26,580 nt of DNA from DATGFK01 sp040007395 (GCA_040007395.1 JBDTVG010000022.1:1-26580); one strand, 5' to 3'; positions 16,506 to 23,913 are shown, counted from the first letter of the stretch. Notes: generated by a model not told the origin, from the sequence alone. Numbers and translations: made by a program.

Positions 16506-16741
16506 TCACGCCGGGTGACTCGTCCAATACCGTTCAGCGACTTGACCGAAGGTGTAGGGTGCGCCGTTGACGATTGCGTAATCTTCTACAACCCCGCCTT
16601 CACCTGACAGCGTTTTCAGATGTCCCCACTGAGCATCATTCAATTCGTGCAGGGCGCGTGGGTACGCGATCTCGGACGTGCTTGAGCAAGATTTGATGAT
16701 CGAATTGCCGTTGTCGTGCGTTAGACGTTTTTTGTTGCCAT
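16506..16741 (-). pseudogene. Small gene with -1 frame break at A AAA AAC
   Basis: ATG at 16739-16741 follows AGGGATAGGGAGCA, a good ribosome-binding region. The zero frame reads MATKN-V and stops. The -1 frame continues from the same point for about 70 codons (RLTHDNGNSIIKSCSST, then LHELNDAQWGHLKTLSGEGG, ending in AAERYWTSHPA before TGA at 16506). Codon use in that frame looks genuine. The break falls exactly on A AAA AAC (16733-16727), a classical slippery heptamer. It may be a simple one-base loss in a six-A run, a sequencing error, or programmed -1 frameshifting. The product would be about 78 residues, and I recognise no family. Confidence 0.45.
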
Positions 16742-16847
16742 TGCTCCCTATCCCTCTCTATATACTTTGGTATACCGCATAATGTAGCCAAACGTCATGG
16801 TATAGAAAGCAAACTAACGGCATGGGTTGGGGGCGTTAATCTAGCCT

Positions 16848-17022
16848 TTGGGTGCGATTAAAGCCGCTTTTCTTGCCAACGAACTGCGGCAAAAGGCTAC
16901 AAAGCTAGAGGCCAACTATCGCCGCTCGAAACCCGGTAGCAAGGCTAATAAGCGCTTATGGTTGCGCCTTATGCGGTTATGAGAACGAGCGGATCGAACA
17001 TTACTACGATTGGCAGATTTGA
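16848..17022 (+). pseudogene. Frameshifted fragment of an unknown small protein
   Basis: The first frame (from TTG 16848 to TGA 16982) encodes a basic helical peptide including KAAFLANELRQKATKLEANY and ANKRLWLRLMR. An overlapping frame continues it as GYENERIEHYYDWQI to TGA at 17020-17022. Composition of both pieces looks like real protein, and together they suggest one decayed gene of under 60 residues. No family recognised. Confidence 0.35.
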
Positions 17023-17226
17023 ATTTGCTCCGATAACATGCGGCTGGTAGGAGCGAGCAAAGAAAATGTCCTTCTAAACTACGTGTATTTACGTATTGCC
17101 CCTCAAATAATTCAGGCGTAACGTTTAATAATAGTAAAGGAGTTTTAAATAAGTTATATACGCAATTTTAGATCGAGTGAAGGCAATTACATTACTACAT
17201 TGTAGGCTTTAGATCCCGCCCAACCA
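17023..17226. other. AT-rich stretch with no convincing gene
   Basis: About 200 bases between the frameshifted fragment and the MITE-like repeat. Only very short open frames, such as a 27-codon one from 17038, are present. Nothing recognisable. Confidence 0.4.
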
Positions 17227-17453
17227 CTAGCCACCCGACACTGAATATATATTCCAGTTAATGCGGGTTACGAACGCTCAAAACGGATTGGGCAATCCTT
17301 ATAAACCGACAGGAGAGTTAACTATCAACAAATTCAATGGTCTATTATATCTATATCTCACGCCTTTATTTATACAATAGGGTATTCAAAACAACTTTTC
17401 TGAATGTGTCAAGCCCTTTTGTATCGCTCAAATGTTCAGTGTCGGGTGGCTAG
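17227..17453. mobile_element. MITE-like element with perfect 19-bp terminal inverted repeats
   Basis: CTAGCCACCCGACACTGAA at 17227-17245 is repeated in exact reverse complement at 17435-17453, enclosing 189 bases of AT-rich DNA without an open frame. The size, absence of coding and long perfect ends are typical of miniature inverted-repeat transposable elements. The outermost four bases on each side read CTAG, itself a palindrome, so they may be a CTAG target duplication; then the true ends would be the 15-bp CCACCCGACACTGAA and the element 219 bp. No transposase with such ends is in the window. Confidence 0.65.
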
Positions 17454-17511
17454 CTCCAAAGTGGCAAACCCAACTAAATCAGCTTGTGTAATATTTCGCG
17501 TGATAAAGCAG

Positions 17512-17533
17512 AAGCGCTCCAATTGGAGCGCTT
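17512..17533 (-). terminator. Perfect palindromic hairpin downstream of the comM fragment
   Basis: AAGCGCTCC-AATT-GGAGCGCTT is a perfect 22-base palindrome, about 100 bases after the end of the minus-strand comM piece. Neither side has a long T run, so it is a probable but imperfect terminator, possibly inherited from the intact comM locus. Confidence 0.45.
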
Positions 17534-17630
17534 TGCATACTTATGAGAAGTAATACGACTACTTAAACCATCGGGCGACTCCGCCGTGATGTAAACATGC
17601 ATCACAAGGCTTGGTTCCATTAGGATTCAT

Positions 17631-18152
17631 TTAGCTTAACAACGTTCTCGACCTGTATTGCACCGCCTCAGCGACATGTTCAGTTCTGATTACGTCGCTT
17701 GCGGCTAAGTCTGCAATCGTGCGACTGACCTTTAACACCCGATGATAAGCACGGGCGCTGAGTTGAAGTTTACGCATCGCGGCACTCAGGAGCGTTTTGG
17801 CCCCTTCCTCCATCACGCAGAAATTCTCGATTTCACTTGCGCCTAAGTCGCTGTTAGCCCTTAATCCCGGCAGATCCCTGTACCGCTGTCTTTGCCGTTC
17901 ACGAGATTCTTCTACCCTAGCCTGAATGGTTGCTGACGGCTCACCTTTGCTTGCATCCGTCAACTTATCGTGATCTACGCGCTGGACATCAAGCTGAATA
18001 TCGAACCGATCCAACATGGGGCCGCTGATGCGCTGCTGGTAACGACGAACCGCAGCTTCGCCGCAAGTACAGGCTCTCAGTGAATCCCCAAAATAGCCGC
18101 AGGGACACGGATAATCACAATCTGCAATTTTCCATTGAGTATTCGCTATCAC
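17631..18152 (-). pseudogene. comM: C-terminal fragment of Mg-chelatase-like competence protein ComM (YifB)
   Basis: An uninterrupted 173-codon frame (GTG 18152) matching roughly the last third of ComM/YifB, which is normally about 500 residues. Visible landmarks are PCPCGYFGD with the following CTC cysteine pair, RRYQQRISGPMLDRFDIQLDV (sensor region) and the C-terminal LSARAYHRVLKVSRTIADLA. The N-terminal Lon-like and Walker A/B parts of the AAA+ domain are missing, and the first dozen residues do not resemble ComM. ComM is a hexameric helicase that aids branch migration during natural transformation. The gene's N-terminus appears at 18379 on the opposite strand, so the locus was broken and partly inverted. 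The fragment has no stops, suggesting a recent event. Confidence 0.8.
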
Positions 18153-18378
18153 GGCAAGCCATTACTCTGGTTCAAGTATATCCACTGAGTTTCGCGATCA
18201 AGTAAAATATTACCATGAGTGATATGATTGCCATAGAAACCATTTACCTTACAGAGTGGCAAAAGGAATTTTTTGACTTGACACGTGGCTTGCCAGCGGG
18301 CAAAGCAGGATAATGTTTCGATCAGCATTCTCGGTATAATTGACTTAAATATCAAATGCCTAAGAAATTTGGCTCTCT

Positions 18379-18510
18379 ATGCTATCTACCGTTCAATCTG
18401 GTGCAATCAACGGCCTCGATGCTATTCCAATTCAGGTTGAGGTCGATTACAATCCGAGGGCGATGACCGGGTTTACTATTCCCTGTCCACTAACCACACC
18501 GTTAGCGTAG
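18379..18510 (+). pseudogene. comM: N-terminal fragment of ComM (YifB), inverted relative to the C-terminal piece
   Basis: ATG at 18379 begins MLSTVQSGAINGLDAIPIQV, then EVDYNPRAMTGFTI, which matches the conserved first 35 residues of ComM/YifB (typically MLxxVxSGAxxGxxAxxVxVEVDxxxGLPGFTI). Similarity stops right after GFTI, where GLPDTAV would be expected, and the frame closes with TAG at 18508. A TATAAT at 18336-18341 could be the old -10 box. The missing central 300 residues are not in the window. Confidence 0.7.
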
Positions 18511-18594
18511 CTCGATAACCTCCCCTCCCTGCACCACCAAACGATGCTTTCCGAATAGCCGATGTAACATCTGATTAGCCCAACTAATCGGTAT
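18502..18594 (-). pseudogene. C-terminal fragment of an unidentified protein
   Basis: A 30-codon frame directly after an in-frame TAG, ending in TAA at 18502. It reads IPISWANQMLHRLFGKHRLV followed by VQGGEVIELR and has clear protein character. It abuts the comM N-terminal fragment on the opposite strand, so a recombination junction lies near 18480-18510. Parent family not recognised. Confidence 0.35.
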
Positions 18595-18685
18595 CTATTT
18601 CGAATTATTGTAATAAATAAATTAATATATCGAACAAACTGTCAGTACGTTGAGCCAAGCTAGGATAGTGGCATGTCTTATAAGC
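18595..18685. other. AT-rich spacer between gene fragments
   Basis: Very AT-rich DNA, for example AATAAATAAATTAATATATCG, with no gene or clear repeat. Confidence 0.4.
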
Positions 18686-18800
18686 TCATTCGTCGCTGTC
18701 CATCATGATGGACGGGTCGGTATGGGTCATGTTGTCCATAGACACACAAGGCGTGCTCCACCAAATTTGGTCTCTGAGCTAGCTCTTCGAAAAGATGCTT
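18686..18800 (-). pseudogene. C-terminal gene fragment interrupted by the 16-bp palindrome
   Basis: On the minus strand a protein-like stretch reads HLFEELAQRPNLVEHALCVY, then GQHDPYRP, and is then interrupted by the palindrome. Removing the 16 bases leaves YRP-SDE and a TGA at 18686. Left in, the frame continues VHHDGQ and stops a little later. Upstream limits are unclear because the small plus-strand gene starts at 18795. Family unknown. Confidence 0.3.
18698..18713. repeat. 16-bp palindrome GTCCATCATGATGGAC, copy 1
   Basis: Perfect palindrome identical to the copies at 23657 and 23868. On the minus strand its flanks are GACCC and AGCG, the same CC and AG context as the other two copies. 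Confidence 0.9.
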
Positions 18801-19034
18801 GAGATCGGAATAGATCTTGATGCTATTGAGGCAAAAGAGGCTCGTTACGAGAAGGCAGGTTTCAACCCAGTGGTTGCCGAGATGATTAGGCAAGCTGAGA
18901 TCGCCGAGAAACAAGCTGCCGCTGCTTATGAAATCGTGCCAACATCCACTGGCGGCATCAAGGCTAAACACGCTTTCGCAAATGAGCAGTCTCGTAGGCA
19001 TACCCTTTACCCCGATAGCTTAGTTTTGCGCTAA
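18795..19034 (+). CDS. Small hypothetical protein
   Basis: A 79-residue frame starting at ATG 18795; an in-frame TAG 15 bases upstream limits extension. The sequence is Ala/Glu/Lys-rich and helical (DAIEAKEARYEKAGFNPVVA, then EMIRQAEIAEKQAAAAYEIV), with coding-like third positions. There is no good ribosome-binding site ahead of the ATG, so it may be a truncated gene. It lies convergent to the replication protein gene, separated by a strong inverted repeat. Function unknown; an accessory-element gene is likely from context. Confidence 0.5.
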   Translation: MLEIGIDLDAIEAKEARYEKAGFNPVVAEMIRQAEIAEKQAAAAYEIVPTSTGGIKAKHAFANEQSRRHTLYPDSLVLR

Positions 19035-19060
19035 TCAAGAGAGAAAGGAGCAGAATTTCA

Positions 19061-19108
19061 ATTGGAACAGCACACTATAATATATATTCTACAGTGTGCT
19101 GTTCTAAT
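19061..19108. terminator. Long hairpin between convergent genes
   Basis: GAACAGCACACT at 19065-19076 pairs perfectly with AGTGTGCTGTTC at 19093-19104, and the stem extends four more positions with one G-T wobble. The 16-base loop is nearly all A and T. It lies between the small plus-strand gene and the end of the minus-strand replication gene, so a bidirectional terminator is likely, although T runs are short. Confidence 0.55.
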
Positions 19109-19112
19109 TAAC

Positions 19113-22100
19113 TCACCGACCCTTGATCCAAATTCCGGGTTCACCACGTTTATTGGCTGGTGGTGTCGCGTCATCGGCGATGCCAGCCACTTTAAGTTCC
19201 TCATGCACACGCTTACAAACATCGCGCACAGTTTGCTTACGTCTCTCCGGGAAAGCTTGCACCACTTCGGCATAAGAGAAGGTTCGTCCCTTTTTGATTT
19301 CGGTCAGCATATACGCCTTAACATCAGCGCTAAGGTCGTAGAGTTGCCTTGACTCCAGCTTATCGACCTGAACCCCGGCTGGAAAGTCTGAAAGTACATA
19401 AACATGCTTATCACCGAGATTAGTGTCGGGCCGGGTCCGTCCGATGGACTGCCTGAATTCCCTTTGGATAATGTGGAGCCGCATCGCTTCCACTCTTGGG
19501 TCTTCAAAGGCCGTATCATCTGGATAGGTTTCTGCCAACCCCGGATAAGGAATGTTTCGTGTTGTCTTGCTAAGTCCTAAGGCCTTCTCGCCATGATGGT
19601 ATAGGTTGGCTTGCTTCAGCACATCTAATTCAGCGATGCGCGGCGTGCCGAACACAACGCCTACGGAGAGGTGTTCCCATTGATTTGACCCCGTGCCTTG
19701 ACCAAAATGATTAAAGTTAGCTGGGTTCATGCCTTGAGCAACGGCCCAAGACGTGACCCTTTCGATCAAGGCTTTATAGCTGGTCAAAAGGACGTTATTG
19801 GCCCCATGTTCCTTGAATACCCACAGCATAAATGCCTTTAGCTTCTTAAGCGCGGCGGGTATCTCGTCTGATTCTATGTCCTCAAATGAATCGAGGGCCA
19901 CTGCCTTTCGGCTGTTGCTGGAGCCTGTATACTGAATAACCTCCCCCTTGTGATATGGCTCCTTTGCGTAGTCGCTGTAAGGAGATACTGTGAAGGGTGT
20001 ACCAGCCTTGCCTTTTGTTTTTGGGCCAGAGAAGGCTATTTGGTAGTGTTCAGGATCAGCGGTGGCATCGTTGACAATAATCTTCGTGCCACTGGGGAAC
20101 ACGAGTGGATCCATACGATAGACTTCTAGTATTGGCGCTTTATCGACTGACAGATCGGGGATGAGGCGGCTGCACCAAGTTACGCCTGCTTGTTTCCAGT
20201 GTTGGTCGTATTCCTCCAGAAATATGTCCACAATATGCTCGGCGTTCGTCGGTAGTTCACCGTCTTCGATAGCTTGTAGATCTATTGTGTTGAAGAGTGC
20301 CGCCTGATAGCCATTTTTCAGACTGATCAGCTTCTCTACCCGTTCAGCCCCACCGAAACGGCGTATGATGCTGGCGAACAAAGCCCGTCCGCCGAACTGT
20401 TGTTGGGGATCTAGCTTGCGATATTTGGTTTTTGCATCCTGTACGACGGGTATGTTCTCAATCGCATAAGCCATGCTGTCAAGGAGTTGGTTCATCTCCT
20501 CAAAAAGGATCCCACTCTCAGAGTAATCCCCTTGCTCGACTAGCGAGATTACCTTTCTAGCTTTTAGATCGTGGCGTGTGTACCGATGGCAGCGGGTTAC
20601 TACGTCAAGCGGCGACTCGTCGATCACCACTAAAACAGCTTTTGCAGCCGTACCCTGAAAGATACGCGGGTCTATTGCGTTTTCGGCGCTATAGACGGCG
20701 ATCTTATGCTTCTTGCCCTTGTCCAATTGTGAGAGGTATAGACGGCTCTTGCATTCACATTCCCCTGTTAGCCTGAACAAGGAGCACGTCTGGCACACAG
20801 CACCACTGCTATAGCCCTGACTGGCAGCGGTATTACAAACTTTTGCACGTTGGCAATATCCTAGCGCATGTTGGTCGGTGTCCTGTCGTGGTGTGTGGAA
20901 GAAGAAATCGTTTGAAGTGAGGCCATATTTTTCGAATCCTTGAACAAAGACTTGGTTGCGTTCGGGGCTACCTGAATACATCCGTAACCAGACAACCCTA
21001 TAGCCCTTGCCGATATATTCAGCGGCGATCTCTTTTGCCAGTTCCGTTTTGCCTACTCCGGGTTGAGAACTGTTCAAAAAAAACTGATGTGATTCCGTAG
21101 CGCCTAGATAGTTTTGAACGGCAATTCTGGCCTGTTCTCTAATGACGGCAACCGAACTCTCTTCCTTGCGTGGGGCCGCTGCTTCCAGTTCAACGGGTCT
21201 TCTTTCATTGGGTCGTGGCAGATCGCAGGGGTATTGTTTGCCATCATCAAAATACCAGCGTGCCTCTTTTTCGGCGGTAGCAACTCCTTTTTTCTGAGCA
21301 TACCCGTTGGCGAGACTGGCTCCATACAACGCATTGAGGCATTCACTGTCACTTAAAAGACCATGTGCAGCGATAGTGCCTAGACGGTTTGCCACAGCTT
21401 TGAGCCTAGCAAACCGTCCATCGGCTAACCCAGCTAGATCGGTTATCTCATTTTTAAGTGCGGCTTGTGCCCATGCCGTGAGTCGAGCACGTTCGTGGTG
21501 ATCTAGGTCAGGTGTTAGTTGGGCAGCTTGATTGGGTAGTCTGGTAACACTAAGCTTGTCCGGTTCCGACGGGGTGTATTCGCCTGCCATTGCGACTAAC
21601 GCCAGCAAGTCAGGGATAGTATTACCCTGCGTTAACCAATCGGCGATGTCATCCTTTTCAGCCAGTCCGGGCAATGGGATCATCTTGAGTGATGCTACCC
21701 CTGCGGCAAGCAGCGCCCGCCCCGCCGTGATCACATGGTTACGACCTGCCTTGTCATTGTCGGGCAGCATAACCACATGAGCGCCAGCAAGGTAAGCCGA
21801 TTGTGCATCGCCCCATTTGCCAGCGCCGCCATTGTTACAAGTGGCGATAGCATCTACACCAGCGGCTTGGAAAGCTGCGTTAAGGATTGTGGCGCACTTC
21901 TCACCCTCGACAAGGAGCACAAGCCAGCCAGCAGCCACCGCCTGCAACAACTCTGGCAGCAGATAGGGCAGCGGGGTAATGCCTTCGAGATTCCATATCC
22001 AGCCGCCATGACCATCCGGATGGCGCTGAGTGAATTTCTTGCCGCCATCTGGTTGAGGTGTGCGGACTACCTGATAGGCAAGCTGCCCATCGGCTGCCTG

Positions 22101-22226
22101 ATAATTGTAATAGACAGGAGCTAACACGTTCAGTTGAAGGTTTTCTGCTACAGGAGGCTTATAAAGCCTATAGGGATTAACCTGTGTGTAGGTTGCACGG
22201 CTTGTATTACTCATTGGCGGAAGCAT
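19113..22226 (-). CDS. TOPRIM primase-like and SF2-helicase-like replication protein of a mobile element
   Basis: A 1037-residue protein. Residues about 95-200 are a TOPRIM domain as in phage and plasmid primases: LVEGEK at 105-110 and the DxD motif MLPDNDKAGR at 153-162. After a helical linker there is a helicase-type ATPase: Walker A QPGVGKTEL at 388-396, Walker B VLVVIDES at 531-538 and an arginine-finger motif QSIGRTRP at 926-933, which is SF2 motif VI. Between Walker A and B lies a cluster of six cysteines (C458, C464, C478, C481, C490, C492), suggesting a zinc or iron-sulfur site as in XPD-type helicases. The last 75 residues look like a winged helix. ATG at 22226 or 22214 may be the start; neither has a strong ribosome site. 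It is probably the replication protein of an integrated phage, satellite or plasmid-like element. Confidence 0.82.
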   Translation of the reverse strand: MLPPMSNTSRATYTQVNPYRLYKPPVAENLQLNVLAPVYYNYQAADGQLAYQVVRTPQPDGGKKFTQRHPDGHGGWIWNLEGITPLPYLLPELLQAVAAGWLVLLVEGEKCATILNAAFQAAGVDAIATCNNGGAGKWGDAQSAYLAGAHVVMLPDNDKAGRNHVITAGRALLAAGVASLKMIPLPGLAEKDDIADWLTQGNTIPDLLALVAMAGEYTPSEPDKLSVTRLPNQAAQLTPDLDHHERARLTAWAQAALKNEITDLAGLADGRFARLKAVANRLGTIAAHGLLSDSECLNALYGASLANGYAQKKGVATAEKEARWYFDDGKQYPCDLPRPNERRPVELEAAAPRKEESSVAVIREQARIAVQNYLGATESHQFFLNSSQPGVGKTELAKEIAAEYIGKGYRVVWLRMYSGSPERNQVFVQGFEKYGLTSNDFFFHTPRQDTDQHALGYCQRAKVCNTAASQGYSSGAVCQTCSLFRLTGECECKSRLYLSQLDKGKKHKIAVYSAENAIDPRIFQGTAAKAVLVVIDESPLDVVTRCHRYTRHDLKARKVISLVEQGDYSESGILFEEMNQLLDSMAYAIENIPVVQDAKTKYRKLDPQQQFGGRALFASIIRRFGGAERVEKLISLKNGYQAALFNTIDLQAIEDGELPTNAEHIVDIFLEEYDQHWKQAGVTWCSRLIPDLSVDKAPILEVYRMDPLVFPSGTKIIVNDATADPEHYQIAFSGPKTKGKAGTPFTVSPYSDYAKEPYHKGEVIQYTGSSNSRKAVALDSFEDIESDEIPAALKKLKAFMLWVFKEHGANNVLLTSYKALIERVTSWAVAQGMNPANFNHFGQGTGSNQWEHLSVGVVFGTPRIAELDVLKQANLYHHGEKALGLSKTTRNIPYPGLAETYPDDTAFEDPRVEAMRLHIIQREFRQSIGRTRPDTNLGDKHVYVLSDFPAGVQVDKLESRQLYDLSADVKAYMLTEIKKGRTFSYAEVVQAFPERRKQTVRDVCKRVHEELKVAGIADDATPPANKRGEPGIWIKGR

Positions 22227-23181
22227 TCACACTGTCGTGATCTGAGCAACAAGTCATAGCCGCAGGCTTATATGGAGTATGTCCAACAGTGAGTACAGTT
22301 AGACAGTGATTTGACTGAGATTTCATTGGTTCTTATCCTCATGGGAGTCGTTTGAATAGAAGCCGTCAGGACGGACTTTGGCGGAGGAGGACGCTCTTAA
22401 AATATTCAAAACAAACGAGGTTAGCCCTCAAAAATGGACTAACCTCAAAAATTTAAGTAATTAATAATTTTTCTAGTGATGCTCAATGTTGTGGGGAACA
22501 AATCAGGCTTAACTTTGACCTGCTAATCCCTCACTTCACTGTCCGCCACGAGCAAAACCACTCTGTGACCTATATTCATTGTCCCATTTCGATGTCAACA
22601 GATCGTTGACTTTCAGGCCATGTTTGAGAAATTGATCTCAAATTGCTTCGACTAGGACTACCTGTCGAAAATCTGCTATGGAGACCCTGCCTAAGACACA
22701 CAAATCCGTTGATCATGTGTGCGCTGTAAAAACTGAAAAGCCACAAGCGTTTTATCAAGATTGAAGATTCGGGGTGACAGATTCGGGGGATTTACGCCTC
22801 TCCCCGTATCTTTAGATAGGGGGGAGTGATCGTGCCGTTGTGAGGGGTGATGTGGTCATCGAGTCGCACACCCCCTGCCTCGCACATAAGACAAGTATGA
22901 AATGCTGACAACAATTACGGACATTTCCGGATGCTTTTACGGCTGTTTGTAAAACAAGAGGCAAAAGCCCTCTGAATAGGTCGTGATGGTAGACAGGCAG
23001 AACATTCCTCAAGTAACACTCCTAACAAGCTGGCTATCAACCTAGACGGCTAGTGAGTGTAGGGGTCTTGAAGAACGGTCTGGCTTTACGACGAAACTAC
23101 TTGCACACTGCCCGAATCAACAGGGGCCACGCTTTAGACAGCGGCTGATCATAAGACACTCAACGCTGGCCTGTCGTCAAA
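22227..23181. other. Gene-poor kilobase upstream of the replication protein
   Basis: No convincing gene on either strand in about 950 bases. It contains three ACAGT words at 22286, 22295 and 22303 close to the replication gene start. GAGGTTAG at 22417-22424 pairs with CTAACCTC at 22439-22446, followed on the minus strand by GTTTGTTTTG, a likely minus-strand terminator. There is a direct repeat GATTCGGGG at 22766 and 22780, and a G/C-rich hairpin CTCCCCGTATC/GATAGGGGGGAG at 22800-22826. The mixture suits a regulatory or origin region of a mobile element. Confidence 0.45.
22417..22446 (-). terminator. Probable terminator hairpin
   Basis: Perfect 8-bp stem GAGGTTAG/CTAACCTC with a 14-base loop. 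On the minus strand the stem is followed by GTTTGTTTTG. No gene immediately upstream on that strand was recognised. Confidence 0.45.
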
Positions 23182-23612
23182 TTGCCAAAATCTAGGGCCG
23201 ACAATCCCAACCGTAGCCCCCGTTATCCGATAACCGAAGATTCAGAAATTGAGGCGGCTCCGAGTCTCAGAGGACACGGCAGATCGGGGTGGCACCAATC
23301 CTGTTTTGGTCGGCCTCATCGAGCACACTGGCATAGCAAGAACCGCTATACCGCCCTGCCGCCTATGTTGACCGAATTGACGCTGAATAGAAGTCGCCAT
23401 CTACAACGGCCTCCAAGAGCCGCAGAAACTACTCAAGGCTGCGTTTGAAAGCGTCGAGATCTCCGTCCCGCTAGCTACTACTCGGACAATGAGGACACCG
23501 AGCGCCGGATCGAAGAGTGGAATCAGTCGAATAAGATTGCCGTTCCTACCGAACCAATTCTCATCAGCGGGAAGCCCTACTTCGATCCCATCTTCCGCGA
23601 CTGGCAGAATAC

Positions 23613-23639
23613 GGTAAACCTCGGCCCCGCACTCGAAGC
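23613..23639 (+). repeat. 27-bp direct repeat encoding VNLGPALEA, copy 1
   Basis: GGTAAACCTCGGCCCCGCAC and the following TCGAAGC are identical to 23746-23772, 133 bases downstream; similarity continues for about 15 more bases with mismatches. It reflects duplication of a protein module. Confidence 0.85.
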
Positions 23640-23654
23640 ACTTTGGGAGCCGTT

Positions 23655-23702
23655 CCGTCCATCATGATGGACAGAATATCGAGGCCGACCCCGGCTCTGG
23701 CG
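23655..23702 (+). repeat. 48-bp direct repeat containing the palindrome, copy 1
   Basis: The 48 bases from CCGTCCATC to GGCTCTGGCG recur at 23866-23913 with two C/T differences. The repeat consists of the 16-bp palindrome followed by sequence encoding QNIEADPGSG. Confidence 0.85.
23657..23672. repeat. 16-bp palindrome GTCCATCATGATGGAC, copy 2
   Basis: Perfect copy between GTTCC and AGAATATC. It introduces a TGA at 23665 in the incoming frame and shifts the frame by one. Removing exactly these 16 bases yields TTC CAG AAT ATC GAG, an open in-frame junction. Confidence 0.92.
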
Positions 23703-23745
23703 CTGGCAAGTTCTACGATCCTATCTTGGGCGACACATACAACAA

Positions 23746-23772
23746 GGTAAACCTCGGCCCCGCACTCGAAGC
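23746..23772 (+). repeat. 27-bp direct repeat encoding VNLGPALEA, copy 2
   Basis: Second copy of the 27-base word at 23613-23639, in the module between the two palindromes. Confidence 0.85.
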
Positions 23773-23865
23773 GCTATGGGAACCAACGCTCTACGAGCCT
23801 ATCATTGGCGATAACTTTGGCAGGCCCGGTATCGATCCAGCGCTTATAAAGTTACGGAATCTGAC

Positions 23866-23913
23866 CCGTCCATCATGATGGACAGAATATTGAGGCCGAT
23901 CCCGGCTCTGGCG
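23866..23913 (+). repeat. 48-bp direct repeat containing the palindrome, copy 2
   Basis: Second copy of the 48-base unit at 23655-23702, two mismatches, 211 bases downstream. Confidence 0.85.
23868..23883. repeat. 16-bp palindrome GTCCATCATGATGGAC, copy 3
   Basis: Perfect copy between GACCC and AGAATATT. It creates a TGA at 23876 in the incoming frame. Removing exactly 16 bases gives CTG ACC CAG AAT ATT GAG, joining the second module to the phosphoesterase frame. Confidence 0.92.

Noticed and set aside
18215..18313. 32-codon plus-strand frame from ATG 18215
   Set aside because: Short, with no ribosome-binding site and no recognisable family, inside a rearranged region.
18149..18355. Minus-strand frame containing HGNILLDRETQWIYL, recalling phosphotransferase/kinase motifs
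   Set aside because: Only one short motif-like segment; no lipid- or sugar-kinase DxD context around it and a plus-strand frame (18215-18313) competes. Too little to call, though it may be another fragment.
18678..19001. 107-codon minus-strand frame taken as a whole gene
   Set aside because: Most of it is antisense to the better-looking 79-residue plus-strand gene; only its last 35 codons look like protein and are listed as a fragment.
22576..22758. 60-codon minus-strand frame
   Set aside because: TTG start without ribosome site, low-complexity Ser/Arg composition, no protein character.
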